This document shows positions 1 through 9,325 of a stretch of 64,000 nucleotides of DNA, piece after piece. The stretch is from Brachybacterium ginsengisoli (GTDB taxonomy: Bacteria; Actinomycetota; Actinomycetes; Actinomycetales; Dermabacteraceae), in NCBI RefSeq assembly GCF_002407065.1, contig NZ_CP023564.1, forward strand, positions 558,001 to 622,000, in the 5' to 3' direction. Position 1 is the stretch's first letter. Each line of letters begins with the position of its first letter. The notes under the pieces are model-generated. The model searched no databases. It saw only the letters and a list, made by a program, of their open reading frames with translations, and was not told the DNA's origin. Made by a program: the position numbers and the translations under genes.

Positions 1-1
1 G

Positions 2-2191
2 CTCTTCGACGCCATCATGGAGACCCACGTCGTCTCCTCGCTCGCACGCGCCCTGGGGGAGCGTGGGCATGCGGTCGCCACCACCGGGCAGCTGTCGTGG
101 GGGCACGTCCCCATCTCCGATCCCGTCGACCTCCGGCGCGTGGATGCGGCGATCGACGATGCGCTGGCCTTCGGCCCCGATGTCGTCCTGGTGTTCCGCC
201 CGACCAGCCTCCCGCACGCCCAGCTGCGCCGACTGCGGCGTTCAGGGGCACAGCTCATGGCGTGGTTCTCAGACGACCCCGTGCTCTGGGGGCTCTCCTA
301 CGGTGCGGCGGTCGACCTCTACGATGTGATCCTCCACTGCGGGAACGCCGATGTCCTGGCCTTCTACGAGACGACCCACGGCCGCGCCACCGGGGTGAAC
401 ATCCCGTTCTGGACGGACGAGGTCGAGTTCCCGCGCGTGGGAGCCACGCTTCCCGCGGAGACGGAGGTCCTCTTCCTCGGCAACGTCGGGGATCGCATCC
501 GCCGCGGGCGGTACTTCGACCTCGGGCTCCTCGATCTCGACCTCCGGGTCCATGGCAGGACGGGCGACGACTACTTCGACCTGTCGGGCGGTTACCTCGA
601 TACCCGGGAGGAGGTGCTCGATGCTGCCGCACGATCGCGACTGGCCGTGAACATCCCCCAGCTCTTCACCGATCACCACGGGGCCCCGACATGGTTCGAC
701 GGACTCGGCGATCTCGGCGTCTTCGACACTCCGAGCAGGATCGTGCAGTACGCCGCGATGGGGCTTCCCGTCGTCTCCCTGCAGCCTGCAGGTGCCGGTC
801 CCCTCGGATTCGCGGACATCCCGATCGCGCGGGACCCGGCGGAGCTGAGGGGAATCGTCCACGAGCTCCTCACCTCCGAGGAGCTCCCCGCGCTCGCCGA
901 GTCCCTCCACGGGACCTTCCAGCAGCACTTCAGCGCCGCCTCCAGGGCGCTCGCCCTCGAGAGCCTGGCGACCGACGATTCGTGGCGCCGACTGGATCCG
1001 GTCGGGCGCGCGGAGTGGTTCCTCGGATTCCCCGCCCAGCGCGAGGCACGAAGCGGGCATGCCCCGGAGAGGGCGACCGCGACCATCGGCCCGCACGCGG
1101 GTCGCGAGGTCGAGGCGCTGCCGTCGACCTCCCGGCAACGAGTGGCCGTGATCGGCATCGGACATGGCGAGTACTTCTCGCCGTACCGCACAGCCACCCG
1201 AGCTCTCGCCAGCGCCGGCCACGACGTCGTCGAGGTGTCCGCAGCATTGCTCGGGGAGCATTCGACCACGGACCCGACCGGCAGGTTCTCCCGCGTCGTG
1301 GACCTCGAGTCCCTCGACGGAGCAGTGGGCGGAGCGGACACCTTCCTGTTCGTCGGAGATCGGTACCTGCCCTCGCCGACGTCACGCCGGAAGATGCTCG
1401 AACACGGAACGGCTCGCGTCGCCGTCCATGCGCTCGGTGCGACCGGCCACTCGGAGCGGCTCGCCGCACTCGTCACGACGGCGGACGCCGCATCGTTCCT
1501 CCACCAGTCCGCGCTCGAGGCCTTCCGCGGCCGAGAGATCAGCGCCGCGATCCACCTCCCGCATCTAGTCGATGCCGTCTACCGCGAGACCACCGAGAGG
1601 CTCGCCGCACAGGGTGAGCGCCATGCTCGTGCGGCAGTCGTCGCGGAGTCGGCGAGCGACCTCCTGGCGCACGAGGACCTCCTCGGCGCGCTGGGGCCGT
1701 TGTCGAAGCAGATCTACATCCTCGAGGAGGAGAAGGGGCGTCCTCACGGTCTCGCGAATCTCGCACGCATCGCGCGCAGCGAGATCGTCGTCGCCGTCGG
1801 CGCCGCCTCCCGCGGCGCCGGGCACCAGCTCCTGCCCCACCTGCTCACCGGCGCGGGCGTCGTGGTGCTGCCGCGATCGGAGCAGCCGAAAGGCGTCGCA
1901 GAGGGAGAGCAGGCGTGGGTCCTCGCCGCCTCGGGGCGCGAGCTCAACCAGAAGCTCCACCGTCTCGCATCCCACCCGGCGGCGGTCACCTCCCTGCGCC
2001 GCGCTGCATCGGCACGCACACAGGGGGAGTTCTGCGCTGAGACGGGTCTCGATCGGCTCCTCTCGCTCGCGCACTCGCCCGTCTCCGCGAAGCCTCCTCC
2101 CCTCTCAGACGGAGACCGGCCTCCGCTTCCACCCGGCATCTCCCCGCAGAACCCCATCCCCACCCCCACGAACACGGCAGGACAGGAATGA
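2..2191 (+). CDS. CgeB-like glycosyltransferase, two-domain (5' partial)
   Basis: Probable cytoplasmic glycosyltransferase of the polysaccharide cluster. The first visible ATG is at 17, but the frame is open to base 2 and reads LFDAIMETHVVSSLARALG, a typical beginning of a GT-B domain, so the true start probably lies upstream of the window. Roughly residues 1-340 resemble CgeB-type GT-B proteins: a donor-side segment with FLGNVGDR, followed by PSRIVQYAAMGLPVVSL. Residues about 375-700 form a second Rossmann-like half starting RVAVIGIGHGEYFSPYRTA, less conserved, perhaps a second glycosyltransferase module. The C-terminal 30 residues are proline-rich. The stop overlaps the ATG of the next gene (ATGA), so the two are probably translationally coupled. 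The sugar donor cannot be read from the sequence. Confidence 0.75.
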   Translation, partial: LFDAIMETHVVSSLARALGERGHAVATTGQLSWGHVPISDPVDLRRVDAAIDDALAFGPDVVLVFRPTSLPHAQLRRLRRSGAQLMAWFSDDPVLWGLSYGAAVDLYDVILHCGNADVLAFYETTHGRATGVNIPFWTDEVEFPRVGATLPAETEVLFLGNVGDRIRRGRYFDLGLLDLDLRVHGRTGDDYFDLSGGYLDTREEVLDAAARSRLAVNIPQLFTDHHGAPTWFDGLGDLGVFDTPSRIVQYAAMGLPVVSLQPAGAGPLGFADIPIARDPAELRGIVHELLTSEELPALAESLHGTFQQHFSAASRALALESLATDDSWRRLDPVGRAEWFLGFPAQREARSGHAPERATATIGPHAGREVEALPSTSRQRVAVIGIGHGEYFSPYRTATRALASAGHDVVEVSAALLGEHSTTDPTGRFSRVVDLESLDGAVGGADTFLFVGDRYLPSPTSRRKMLEHGTARVAVHALGATGHSERLAALVTTADAASFLHQSALEAFRGREISAAIHLPHLVDAVYRETTERLAAQGERHARAAVVAESASDLLAHEDLLGALGPLSKQIYILEEEKGRPHGLANLARIARSEIVVAVGAASRGAGHQLLPHLLTGAGVVVLPRSEQPKGVAEGEQAWVLAASGRELNQKLHRLASHPAAVTSLRRAASARTQGEFCAETGLDRLLSLAHSPVSAKPPPLSDGDRPPLPPGISPQNPIPTPTNTAGQE

Positions 2192-5043
2192 ACCAGAACA
2201 TCGAGCGGCTCCGGCGAGAGCTCCAGGACAAGATCTTCGATCAGGGCTTCCACTGGAAGATCCTCTTCATCGGCACATCGGTCAACGGCACCACCGATAT
2301 CGTCTCGTCCCTCTCCCGCTCCCTGCGCAACCTCGGCCACCACGTGCTGGACCTCGACACGTCGCGCCATCGCGTGCTCGAGAACCCGCTGCGCCGCCAG
2401 GGCGGGATGGGACCGGTGTACGTCAGCTACGACAAGATCAAGCAGACGGTCGACGCCTTCGAGCCCCAGGTGATCGTGTGCTGCGCCGGCGGCCTGACCT
2501 TCACGGAGGAGGACGCGCAGAAGCTCAAGGACCGGGGGATCGTCCTGGTGGGCATCACGCTCTCGGACCCGGACGTCTTCCCCTCGATCCGGGACCACCA
2601 GCACGTCTTCGACGTCCACACGACCAACGCGACCGCCGCGATGCCCATGTACCGCGAGGCGGGCATGCACAACACGGTCTACTTCCCCTTCGGCATCGAC
2701 CGCGGGTTCGTCACGCAGGAGATCCCGGAGGATCCCGCCTTCGAGGCCGATGTCATCTGCCTCGGGCACGCGACCAATCGTCCGGATCGCAACGAGATGA
2801 TGGTGGCCCTCGACAGGAAGTTCGACGTCAAGACCTACGGTCGTGGCTGGGAGATCCCGGATTCGATCACCGTGGGCGGCCAGGAGATGGTCCAGGCGCT
2901 CAAGGGTGGGAAGATCCACGTGAACTTCCCCCTGACGCGTGCGGGGTTCATCAACATCAAGTGCGGCGTCTTCGAGTCCGCCGGCCAGGGCCGGATGGTG
3001 GCCACCGGGCGCTTCGAGGAGATGGAGCAGTTCTTCACCTACGGTGAGGAGATCATCGGCTACGAGGACGAAGAGGATCTCTCGCGCCAGATCGAGTACT
3101 ACCTCGCCAACCCCGAGGAGTACGAGCGCGTCGCCGAGAACGGCTTCCGGAGGATCATCAACGATCATCTCTACGAGCACCGGTGGATGTACCTGCTCGA
3201 CATCCTGCGAGACCTCGGGGACGGCCCGGATGTCGAGGTCGGCCCCGAGCGCCTCGCCCAGATCAAGGAGACCCTGTCCGTCTCGTACCCGCGAGCGAAG
3301 AAGGTCATTCTCTCGGGCTTCTACGGCGCGAGGAACCTCGGCGACGAGATGATCCTCCGCAGCATCAGCTCCCGGCTCCGCGAGGCCGACCCCGCGATCC
3401 AGGTCAGCGTCGCGGCGGAGAGCCCCACCAGGGTGGAGGCGGCGCACGGTCTGCAGGCGTTCGACCGCAAGTCCCACACGATCGCCGGTTACCAGGTGAA
3501 GTCGGCGTCCGCCGTGCTCCTCGGCGGTGGCGGGCTCTGGCACGACTACACCTTCGAGCGCGGCGGCGGCCTCCCCGCACTGTTCACCGGAGGAACCATC
3601 TCCATGGCAGGGTTCGGCATCCTCCCGATGATGGGGAAGGTGCTGGACATCCCCTTCCACGTCGTCGGACTGGGTGTGGGCCCGCTGACGGATCCCTACG
3701 CGCGCAGGACCGTGAAGTTCCTCGCCTCGCAGGCGGACTCGATCTACGTGCGCGACCCCGAGTCCGCGGACCTGCTCCGGTCGCTGCCCGTCGACGAGGA
3801 ACGGCTCACGGTGGGCCCTGACTCGGTGTACGCCATCGATCTGGACGAGGTCGAGCCCCAGGTGCCGGACGAGGTGCGACGTCTGCGCGAGGAGGGGTAC
3901 ACGGTCGTCGGCCTGAACCTTCGCCCGTGGGCGCAGGAGGACATGCTGGCGGTCGCGCTCCGTGTGCGGGACGCGCTCGTCGACCTGGCCGCACAGCTCG
4001 CCGAGCGGGGCGAGAAGCTCGCCGTGGTGGCGCTGCCGATGCAGGCCGGCGACCGGATGGACCGCGGGGCGATCGGACAGGTCACCCGGCGCCTGCCGAA
4101 GTCGATCCCTTCGGTCTTCGTGGATCGACAGGGCGAGCTCTCCCTCGCCGAGTACCTGGGTGCCCTCGAGGGCTGCCATGCAGTGCTGGCGATGCGGCTC
4201 CACGCGGGGCTCATCGCCCATCGGGTCGGGGTGCCGGTGGTCGGTCTGTGCTACGACCCGAAGGTGTACCGCCACTTCGCCGAGGTGGACCGCGTGGACG
4301 ACGGGCTGGATCTCACGGCGGCCTCGTCGCAGATCTCCGAGCGCCTCCGGCTGGCGGTCACCGACGGCCTGAGCGAGCGGTCGCAGGAGCTCGTCCGTGA
4401 CCACGCTCGGGACGCGCGGGCGGCCCTGGACATCTCCGTGCAGGCAGTCGCCGCGACTCCGGCGGTCCCCGCGGTCTATGAGGTCCCGGCCGAGAACGAG
4501 GCCCCTGTCCGCCGTCGTGCGGTTCCGCGGACGGATGTGGGCGCCTACTTCCAGGGGTTCACCGCGTCGCAGCAGGGTCTCGACGACATGAAGCTGCCCG
4601 GGAACCCGCATCTCCGGGCAGGTCTCCAGCGGATCGACCTCGCGCTCGAGTCCGAGATGCCCAAGGCCGGGATGACGATCTCGCAGTCCGGTCGGATGGA
4701 GCTCGTCGACCGCCGTGCGACCTCCGTGGATCTCGTGATCCACTCGAGGTGGCACAACCCGCGCGCGATCGGGCGGGTCTACCTCGAGGTGAGGATCGGA
4801 TCCAAGATCCTCCGTCAGGATCTCGCGGTGTCCGGCGAGCCCATCGAGCTCAACTTCAGGACGTCCGGTGACGGGTCGATCCCCGTCGAGGTCAAGGTCT
4901 CCGTCGAGGCCGACACGTTCAAGGCGCGTTCCTGGACGCCGGCGACGACCGTCGGGCTCGAGATCACCGGATCCAGGAGGCTCGCCTCGGCGAAGGAGGA
5001 GCTGCTCATCGCCAGCCGGGGCGACGTCCGCTCCGCGGGCTGA
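2188..5043 (+). CDS. Fusion of CgeB-like glycosyltransferase and polysaccharide pyruvyl transferase
   Basis: A 951-residue fusion. Residues about 20-345 are a CgeB-like GT-B domain (start FHWKILFIGTSVNGTTDI; later TRAGFINIKCGVFESAGQGR). Residues about 370-750 match the polysaccharide pyruvyl transferase fold of CsaB and related proteins: GFYGARNLGDEMIL, the GGGGLW loop, GLGVGPLTDP and the late MRLHAGLIAHRVGVPVVGL block. Pyruvyl transferases of this type add ketal-linked pyruvate from PEP to glycan sugars. The last 190 residues are an unrecognised, probably beta-rich domain. The gene starts at an ATGA overlap with the preceding glycosyltransferase. Its 3' end overlaps the convergent reading frame of the broken oxidoreductase by about 229 bp. 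The domain calls are firm; the acceptor glycan is unknown. Confidence 0.82.
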   Translation: MNQNIERLRRELQDKIFDQGFHWKILFIGTSVNGTTDIVSSLSRSLRNLGHHVLDLDTSRHRVLENPLRRQGGMGPVYVSYDKIKQTVDAFEPQVIVCCAGGLTFTEEDAQKLKDRGIVLVGITLSDPDVFPSIRDHQHVFDVHTTNATAAMPMYREAGMHNTVYFPFGIDRGFVTQEIPEDPAFEADVICLGHATNRPDRNEMMVALDRKFDVKTYGRGWEIPDSITVGGQEMVQALKGGKIHVNFPLTRAGFINIKCGVFESAGQGRMVATGRFEEMEQFFTYGEEIIGYEDEEDLSRQIEYYLANPEEYERVAENGFRRIINDHLYEHRWMYLLDILRDLGDGPDVEVGPERLAQIKETLSVSYPRAKKVILSGFYGARNLGDEMILRSISSRLREADPAIQVSVAAESPTRVEAAHGLQAFDRKSHTIAGYQVKSASAVLLGGGGLWHDYTFERGGGLPALFTGGTISMAGFGILPMMGKVLDIPFHVVGLGVGPLTDPYARRTVKFLASQADSIYVRDPESADLLRSLPVDEERLTVGPDSVYAIDLDEVEPQVPDEVRRLREEGYTVVGLNLRPWAQEDMLAVALRVRDALVDLAAQLAERGEKLAVVALPMQAGDRMDRGAIGQVTRRLPKSIPSVFVDRQGELSLAEYLGALEGCHAVLAMRLHAGLIAHRVGVPVVGLCYDPKVYRHFAEVDRVDDGLDLTAASSQISERLRLAVTDGLSERSQELVRDHARDARAALDISVQAVAATPAVPAVYEVPAENEAPVRRRAVPRTDVGAYFQGFTASQQGLDDMKLPGNPHLRAGLQRIDLALESEMPKAGMTISQSGRMELVDRRATSVDLVIHSRWHNPRAIGRVYLEVRIGSKILRQDLAVSGEPIELNFRTSGDGSIPVEVKVSVEADTFKARSWTPATTVGLEITGSRRLASAKEELLIASRGDVRSAG

Positions 5044-6998
5044 GGGTCCTCCAGCACGTCCGGGCCGGCGGGGACGCCATCGATGATCGAGGGCGACCCC
5101 GCCGGCAGCCGGACGGGAGCGGGAGCCTGCGAGAGGGGGGCCAGCGTCTCCAGCAGGGCGGCAGCGGCGACGACGGCTGCTCCGCGGTCGACGGCGACGT
5201 ACTGCTCCAGCGTCGGCTCGAGGACGACCTCGGTGGGGACGAGACGTCGCGCCACCGCGAGCGCGACCAGTGGGTAGTCCTCGTGGTCGCGCGGGATGCC
5301 CTCGATACGCACCGGAGAGATCAGGGCCCCACCGGTGGCGAGCTCGTGCTGAACGGAGGCGACGGGGACGTCGCGGGGTGACATGCCCCCGCGCACAGCG
5401 AGGGCGGCGAGCACCCCTGCTGCTTCGCCGATCGAGGTGACGGTCGGATGCACCCGGGTCGCGCTCGATGCGAGCCGCGAGGCCGAAATGTTCTTCTCCG
5501 CTGCGAGCAGACCCTCCATCGAGGCGGGGATGAGGCATCCCAACGGAATCGGGAACGGGCCGAACGTGAGGCGATTCGGCTTGTCCTCCAGGGTCTCGCC
5601 GAGATCTGTTTCGAAGTCCTCGACGTCGCGGGCGCCGTGGAGATCCGGGTGGTAGGTGCCGGTCGCGACGGAGTCCTCGTTCCACGGGGCGCAGTCGCGC
5701 ATCCGCCCACGGGTGATCATCGCCCCGGTCAGGGTCTGCGTCCCGATGAGCCGTCGGCTCTCCCGGATGTACGGGATCAGGGGGAAGTGGCGTTCGAGTG
5801 CGCGGTACTCGGCGGGCAGATACGGGTTGCCTCGCTCGTCGGGCCCGTCGGCGAAGCCCTCATCCGTGGTGACCTACCAGTCCAGTCCCAGCACGTTCTG
5901 CAGGTGGTGGAGGACGCAGAGGGTCCGCAGCATCGCTCGCGCCTCATCGCGGAGCCTGGTGTCGGGATCGGTCAGATACCGCGAGGTGACGACCGTGTCG
6001 TTGAAGTGGTTGAGGCTCGTCCGGGTGACCAGCTGCCACTGCGCACCGTTGTGGGCGGTGCGCTTGGACAGATCCGGCGCTGCGCGATACCCGGCGAATC
6101 CCAGAGGTCCGTTCTTGGAGGACGGCTGGGCGTCCTTCGCCCCGGCGGGCGGGAAGGCTCGGAGAAGCTTCGCGGCGCTCTCGGACCATCCCTCGGGAGG
6201 GGTGCGGATCATGAGGTCGTCCGGGACGCCGTCGGGGTAGTGACGGATCACCGCGGCGCAGGTGATGCTCTGGATCTTCGACTCCACGGCGTCAGCGGCG
6301 CCGGGTGTGGAGGTGTCGACCCGGAGGCTCCCGATCCGGTGCGGCGCGGCGGCGAGCGCGAGGACCTGCCCGTCCTCAGTCGCGTCGATGACGATCGACC
6401 CGCGCACCTCTCCCGCCGAGGTGCGCAGACCGGTCAGACGGTCCGAGCTGCCGAGGGTGCTCTCGATCCGTGTGCTCCGGAGGACCGTGACCGCGGCCTC
6501 CTCCAGCATCTCCGATAGGACGCGCTCGACGATCACGACGTTCGGCGTGAGGGAGGCGTTGCGATAGTGGCCGACGTTGACCGGCCTCTCGAGCTCGTCG
6601 TGGTAGATGGCGAGGGTCCGTTCGACGATCTCTCCCCAGATCCCGTGGTCGTTGAGCGTCTCGTCGTAGAGGAAGGTGATGTCGAAGGCGGAGACTCCGG
6701 CCGCGGTCGCCTGGCCCCCGATCATGTGGGTCGGCTCGACGACCGCCACGCTCAAGCCCCGGCGGGCGGCTGCGACGGCAGCGGCAACTCCGGAGAGCCC
6801 TCCGCCGGCGATGATCACGTCGACCGAGCGCGCCTCGACGGGAGGGACGATGGACCAGCGAGCACGCTGGTCAGGAGGAACAGGAGTACGGCGAGGGGGT
6901 ACGTGCCCGTCGGGGAACTCGCGGAATCTCGGAGGCGTCCATGCAGCATCGCTACGCAAGTCAGAAATATAAGGGCGAAGTCGGCAGGAAATGGACAT
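4815..6998 (-). pseudogene. FAD-dependent oxidoreductase interrupted by an in-frame TAG
   Basis: Minus-strand frame with an FAD-binding motif (VDVIIAGGGLSGVAAAVAAA, near residue 58) and the long substrate-domain pattern of FAD_oxidored (PF12831)-type flavoproteins. After 374 residues the frame hits TAG at 5876-5874 (reading LGLDW then stop). The same frame then continues open: 51 codons starting VTTDEGFADGPDERGN, then a further 301-residue stretch that includes the family-like IPLGCLIPASMEGLLAAEKN and TSIGEAAGVLAAL segments. A single base change therefore separates two halves of one enzyme. The frame ends at 4815 inside the convergent glycosyltransferase gene, so the natural C-terminus may have been lost as well. 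The start is uncertain: the first 45 residues look non-conserved. Nonsense mutation, sequencing error and readthrough are the alternatives. Confidence 0.8.
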
Positions 6999-7095
6999 AG
7001 TTAGTCAAACGTGACCATTCCCGAAATGCCGGCGCGCGCGGCGACTTCGGCGGGATCCGGCAGCGTGCCGGGTTGCCACGGCTCGGGCGTCGCGA

Positions 7096-7111
7096 GGCCC
7101 CGGGAGGGGCC
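7096..7111 (-). terminator. Short GC hairpin after the beta-propeller gene
   Basis: GGCCCC, a 4-base loop GGGA, then GGGGCC, just downstream of the stop at 7123 on the minus strand. There is no T-run. It is plausible as an actinobacterial-type terminator but short. Confidence 0.35.
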
Positions 7112-7122
7112 CGGCGCACGTC

Positions 7123-9306
7123 CTAGAGTCCGACCTCAGCGATGTTCGTGCCCCGTGCCGGGACGAACAGCCGTCCGGCCGGGGAGGCGGTCACACGTGA
7201 CCCGAAGACGTCGGCGCTCGACCCGTCCTGCACCTCGGAGAGCTCGCCGGTGAGGAAGTCCGCGACGGTCACGAACCCGCCGGCGGCATGGGCGATGAAG
7301 CGACCGCCGTCGACGACGGCGAGGTCCGCGGAAGCCCATCCCGGTCGCTGCGAGGAGTTGGCGACAGGGCCGAGCTCGTGCCGCGCCACCAGCTCCCCGT
7401 TGCGGGGATCGACGATCGCGAGTCCTTCGAGATCCGCGATCACCAGCCAGCCGGCCACCAGATGCGGTGAGTACAGCGCTCCGGTGTCCGGAACGGGTGA
7501 CGTGCGCCAGAGGACCCGTCGAGTCGCGATGTCCAGCTTGAAGACGCAGGCAGGTCCCTCGGTGTCTCGTGCACCGGACCCGTTTCTCACCGAGGTCGTC
7601 CCGTAGACGAACTTCTCGCTGGCGACCAGTCCGATGATCGAATGCCCGGCGATGAACCCGTCGCCCTCGCCGTGCATCACCCAGGAGGTGGCGTTCGAGG
7701 CCCGGTCGATCCTGGCCAGCACTCCACCGGACCTCCCGTAGTCCGGCACCGTGCCGACGAAGAGGCTCGTGGAGTTCGACGCGAGCCCGTAGGGACGGGA
7801 TTGGTCGTACTCATCGCTGTATCTCGCGATGCGCGTATAGCTGGAGCCGCTGTCGCGATCGCTCAGATCGCAGGAGATGATGTCGGCCCAGCTGTACGTC
7901 CCCAGGTAGAGGCGATCCGGCTCGATTCCGATCATGCTCTCGACCTGGTCGATGACGTCGACGGTGCCGGGGGACTGCCAGCGATCTCCGGTGTCGGGGT
8001 CGATGCCGACGATCCCGGACCCCATGAAGCCGCCGGCATACAGAGTCCCGTCGGCGGGGGCGAGGATGCTCTGCACCCTGAAACGTCCGGGTTCGAGGTG
8101 CACCGTGCGAGTCCGCCGGGAGTCGGAGGGGGAGCGAGGGATCAGTGCCAGAGCGGCGCCGTCGTCGGCTCCCTGGGAGATCAGGCGCTCGGAGCCTCGG
8201 AGGTGGACGGCGCGGGGCGTGGAGTCGGAGATGCTCGTGACGTGCTGGCGACCGGAAGCCCCGTGCGCGAACAGCTCTCCGTCCTGTGCCATGTAGTAGG
8301 TGTCGTCCTCGAGCAGCTCCGACGGCGGAGTCCTCACCCAGCCATGTTCGCGGAAGCTCCGGTCCCAGGTGCGGGCCTGCGAATCGAGCTCGAACACGTC
8401 CGGATGCCCATCGGTCGTCACGCGGACCTTCGTCGTGCCGGCGCGGATCGCCGTGATGAATCCGCTGTCGAGTGGTTCCGGGATCGGGATCTCGACCCGG
8501 GACTCCGGAGTGGTCCGGTGGAAGGTGAAGATCCTCGGGTTGAGAGCTCCGGTGCCGATCCACATCCGACCGCGGGCATCCATGGAGAGGCGGCGTACGT
8601 AGTCGGAGTCCGAGGCGAACTGCGTGAAAGCACGAGCTTCACGGGATGCCGGCGAGTATCGGAAGACCGTCCCCGTGGGGAAGGTACCACCCCAGACGGC
8701 GCCGTCCGGGTCGACCAGGAGCTCGTACAGGCTCGTCGCCCCGGGCACGTCCGCGACGTGCTCGATGTTGTTCGGGGCCGCCAGCCTCCAGTGGAAGAGC
8801 TTCCCGCCTGCGGAGAGATACAGGACCTCGCGGTCCTGGTCCCACGCCATGCTGAGGATCTCTGCCGGGGGATCGAGAGGGACGTCCAGGACGATCCGCG
8901 GCGACGACTCGTCGGCCGCCACGATCTGGAGCTGGTGGGACGTTCCGATGATGGTGGCCGCCACCCAGGAGCTCACCCCGTCACCCGTCCCGGCCAGCGG
9001 CAGGATCTCGCGCACCTTGAGGGAGGGGAACACGTCGTGGTGGGTGCGCGTCACCTGACGGACGGCGCCGGAGGGTTTCAAGGACTCCAGGAGCCGAGGG
9101 TCCCGTTCCGTCCAGGTGACCGAGGGACGCGCAGGCCGAGTCGCCGGCGGGGCGGTCGCCTCGACCGGCTCGTCGTCGTGGTCAGCGCTTCTCCGGGTGC
9201 CGACGACCACTGCGCCGGCGACGGACGCTCCTCCCAGGACGGCTCCGGCGATCAGCAGATTGCGTCGTGACGGGGTGGGCGTCGGATTCTGGTCCTGACG
9301 GTTCAC
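7123..9306 (-). CDS. Tat-exported beta-propeller (PQQ/YVTN-like) protein
   Basis: About 727 residues from the GTG at 9306, chosen because AAGGA lies 6 bases upstream and the next residues form a Tat-like signal (SRRNLL at 13-18, then a hydrophobic run to about residue 33). The longer frame upstream overlaps the preceding gene and looks non-coding. There is no lipobox cysteine. The body has repeated beta-propeller blades with motifs such as DPDGAVWGGTFPTGTVFRYS and DARGRMWIGTG, and later GELVARHELGPV and FVTVADFLTGEL. It is therefore probably an extracytoplasmic, possibly membrane-tethered, propeller. It closes the minus-strand run of glycan genes, starting 19 bp after the stop of the DUF6270 gene. 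A ligand-binding or scaffold role at the surface is inference. Confidence 0.72.
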   Translation of the reverse strand: MNRQDQNPTPTPSRRNLLIAGAVLGGASVAGAVVVGTRRSADHDDEPVEATAPPATRPARPSVTWTERDPRLLESLKPSGAVRQVTRTHHDVFPSLKVREILPLAGTGDGVSSWVAATIIGTSHQLQIVAADESSPRIVLDVPLDPPAEILSMAWDQDREVLYLSAGGKLFHWRLAAPNNIEHVADVPGATSLYELLVDPDGAVWGGTFPTGTVFRYSPASREARAFTQFASDSDYVRRLSMDARGRMWIGTGALNPRIFTFHRTTPESRVEIPIPEPLDSGFITAIRAGTTKVRVTTDGHPDVFELDSQARTWDRSFREHGWVRTPPSELLEDDTYYMAQDGELFAHGASGRQHVTSISDSTPRAVHLRGSERLISQGADDGAALALIPRSPSDSRRTRTVHLEPGRFRVQSILAPADGTLYAGGFMGSGIVGIDPDTGDRWQSPGTVDVIDQVESMIGIEPDRLYLGTYSWADIISCDLSDRDSGSSYTRIARYSDEYDQSRPYGLASNSTSLFVGTVPDYGRSGGVLARIDRASNATSWVMHGEGDGFIAGHSIIGLVASEKFVYGTTSVRNGSGARDTEGPACVFKLDIATRRVLWRTSPVPDTGALYSPHLVAGWLVIADLEGLAIVDPRNGELVARHELGPVANSSQRPGWASADLAVVDGGRFIAHAAGGFVTVADFLTGELSEVQDGSSADVFGSRVTASPAGRLFVPARGTNIAEVGL

Positions 9307-9325
9307 CGATGGTCCTTGCGTGCGC

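Noticed and set aside
1744-5685. 1313-codon minus-strand frame opposite the two glycosyltransferase genes
   Set aside because: Arg/Pro/His-rich and lacking any domain; it is the shadow of GC-biased codons of the plus-strand genes.
5874-5876. TAG as a pyrrolysine codon
   Set aside because: No pyl genes or methylamine methyltransferase in the window; nonsense mutation or error is simpler.
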